Source: CBFDBF01 sp050295355
Lineage (GTDB): Bacteria > Pseudomonadota > Gammaproteobacteria > Chromatiales > Chromatiaceae
Direction of reading: 5' to 3'
Length of the DNA stretch: 14,082 bases
Assembly: GCA_050295355.1 (NCBI GenBank)
Contig: JBNKPL010000059.1
Span: 1 to 14,082, forward strand
Positions 13,685 to 14,082 of the stretch are shown one piece after another. A program made the translations under genes and the position numbers. How positions within the stretch are numbered: the stretch's first letter is position 1; each line of letters opens with the position of its first letter. Under the pieces are notes generated by a model. It worked only from the letters and a program-made list of their open reading frames with translations, was not told the DNA's origin and did no database searches.

Positions 13685-14082
13685 ATGAAACTTGTCTCTG
13701 ACAAAGAGGCTTGGGATGGCGAGGCCGATTGTCTCAGTTGCACCCTGCGCAACTCGGTGCTGTTTGCGGGACTGGAAGAGAAGGATTTCGATCAGATCCA
13801 CCAGCCCATCGATCTCTACACCCTGCCGCCGGGATCGACCCTGTATCGGGCCGGCGAGGCGGGCGAGCGCCTGTTCACTATCCGCACTGGCATCCTGAAG
13901 CTGGTGCAATACCTGCCGGATGGACACCAACGCATTGTACGCCTGGCGCGCGGCACGGACGTGATCGGTCTCGAAGCCCTGCTGGATCAACCCTACCAGC
14001 ACGATGCGGTGGTGCTGCACTCGGTGGAGGCCTGCAGTCTGCCGGCCAGCGTGGTACGGGCCTTGTCACAAACCAACCCGAC
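13685..14082 (+). CDS. Crp/Fnr family transcriptional regulator, N-terminal part (runs off the window)
   Basis: The frame is open from the ATG at 13685 to the window end, giving 132 residues of the cyclic-nucleotide-like sensory domain; the helix-turn-helix domain lies outside. The beta-roll pattern is clear: LPPGSTLYRAGEAGERLFTI, then RTGILKLVQ and GTDVIGLEALL, which align with the same parts of Fnr. Cysteines C16, C19 and C117 correspond in position to Fnr C20, C23 and C122. The position of the fourth Fnr cluster cysteine, C29, is not a cysteine (V25). An oxygen-sensing [4Fe-4S] cluster is therefore doubtful unless another ligand is used. No good Shine-Dalgarno precedes the ATG. It is divergent from uup. 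Confidence 0.85.
   Translation, partial: MKLVSDKEAWDGEADCLSCTLRNSVLFAGLEEKDFDQIHQPIDLYTLPPGSTLYRAGEAGERLFTIRTGILKLVQYLPDGHQRIVRLARGTDVIGLEALLDQPYQHDAVVLHSVEACSLPASVVRALSQTNP

Overview
The window is 14,082 bases of GC-rich DNA from what looks like a sulfur-oxidising gammaproteobacterium of the Chromatiales type. The placement is inferred from gene content: a SoeABC-type sulfite dehydrogenase, an octaheme cytochrome of the tetrathionate reductase family, a CowN protein linked to nitrogenase protection, and a gammaproteobacterial Uup. The genus cannot be read from the sequence.

Layout. Nearly all genes lie on the minus strand. In transcription order, bases 8279-40 hold a redox cluster: an octaheme c-type cytochrome (8279-6561), a four-helix cytochrome b (6557-5883), soeA (5594-2685), a small four-helix-bundle gene (2647-2273), soeB (2206-1481), soeC (1351-371) and cowN (336-40). 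Bases 8280-8470 are a control region dense in inverted and direct repeats. They separate the cluster from a tiny plus-strand membrane protein gene (8471-8665). Further right are a PAS-PAS-GGDEF-EAL cyclic-di-GMP protein (11312-8676), preceded by an overlapping 16-codon leader ORF, and uup (13444-11546). At the right edge is a divergent, truncated Crp/Fnr regulator gene (13685 to the end).

How the genes may work together. SoeABC is expected to oxidise sulfite to sulfate on the cytoplasmic side and pass electrons to quinone through SoeC. The octaheme cytochrome and its cytochrome b look like a periplasmic, membrane-anchored module that could exchange electrons between quinol and tetrathionate, nitrite or hydroxylamine. 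Their adjacency suggests that sulfite oxidation may be linked to a periplasmic octaheme reductase. This is an inference from gene order. CowN at the end of the cluster suggests that the organism can fix nitrogen.

Most unusual structure. The soe operon is interrupted between soeA and soeB by a 470-base segment (2216-2685). It has perfect 20-base terminal inverted repeats, near-identical 6-base flanks, and as its only gene a S23/IVP-like four-helix-bundle protein. A gene-less version of the same two repeat arms lies between soeB and soeC (1401-1462). Together they look like a small mobile element with its deleted derivative. I saw no tRNA, rRNA, CRISPR array or recognisable transposase.
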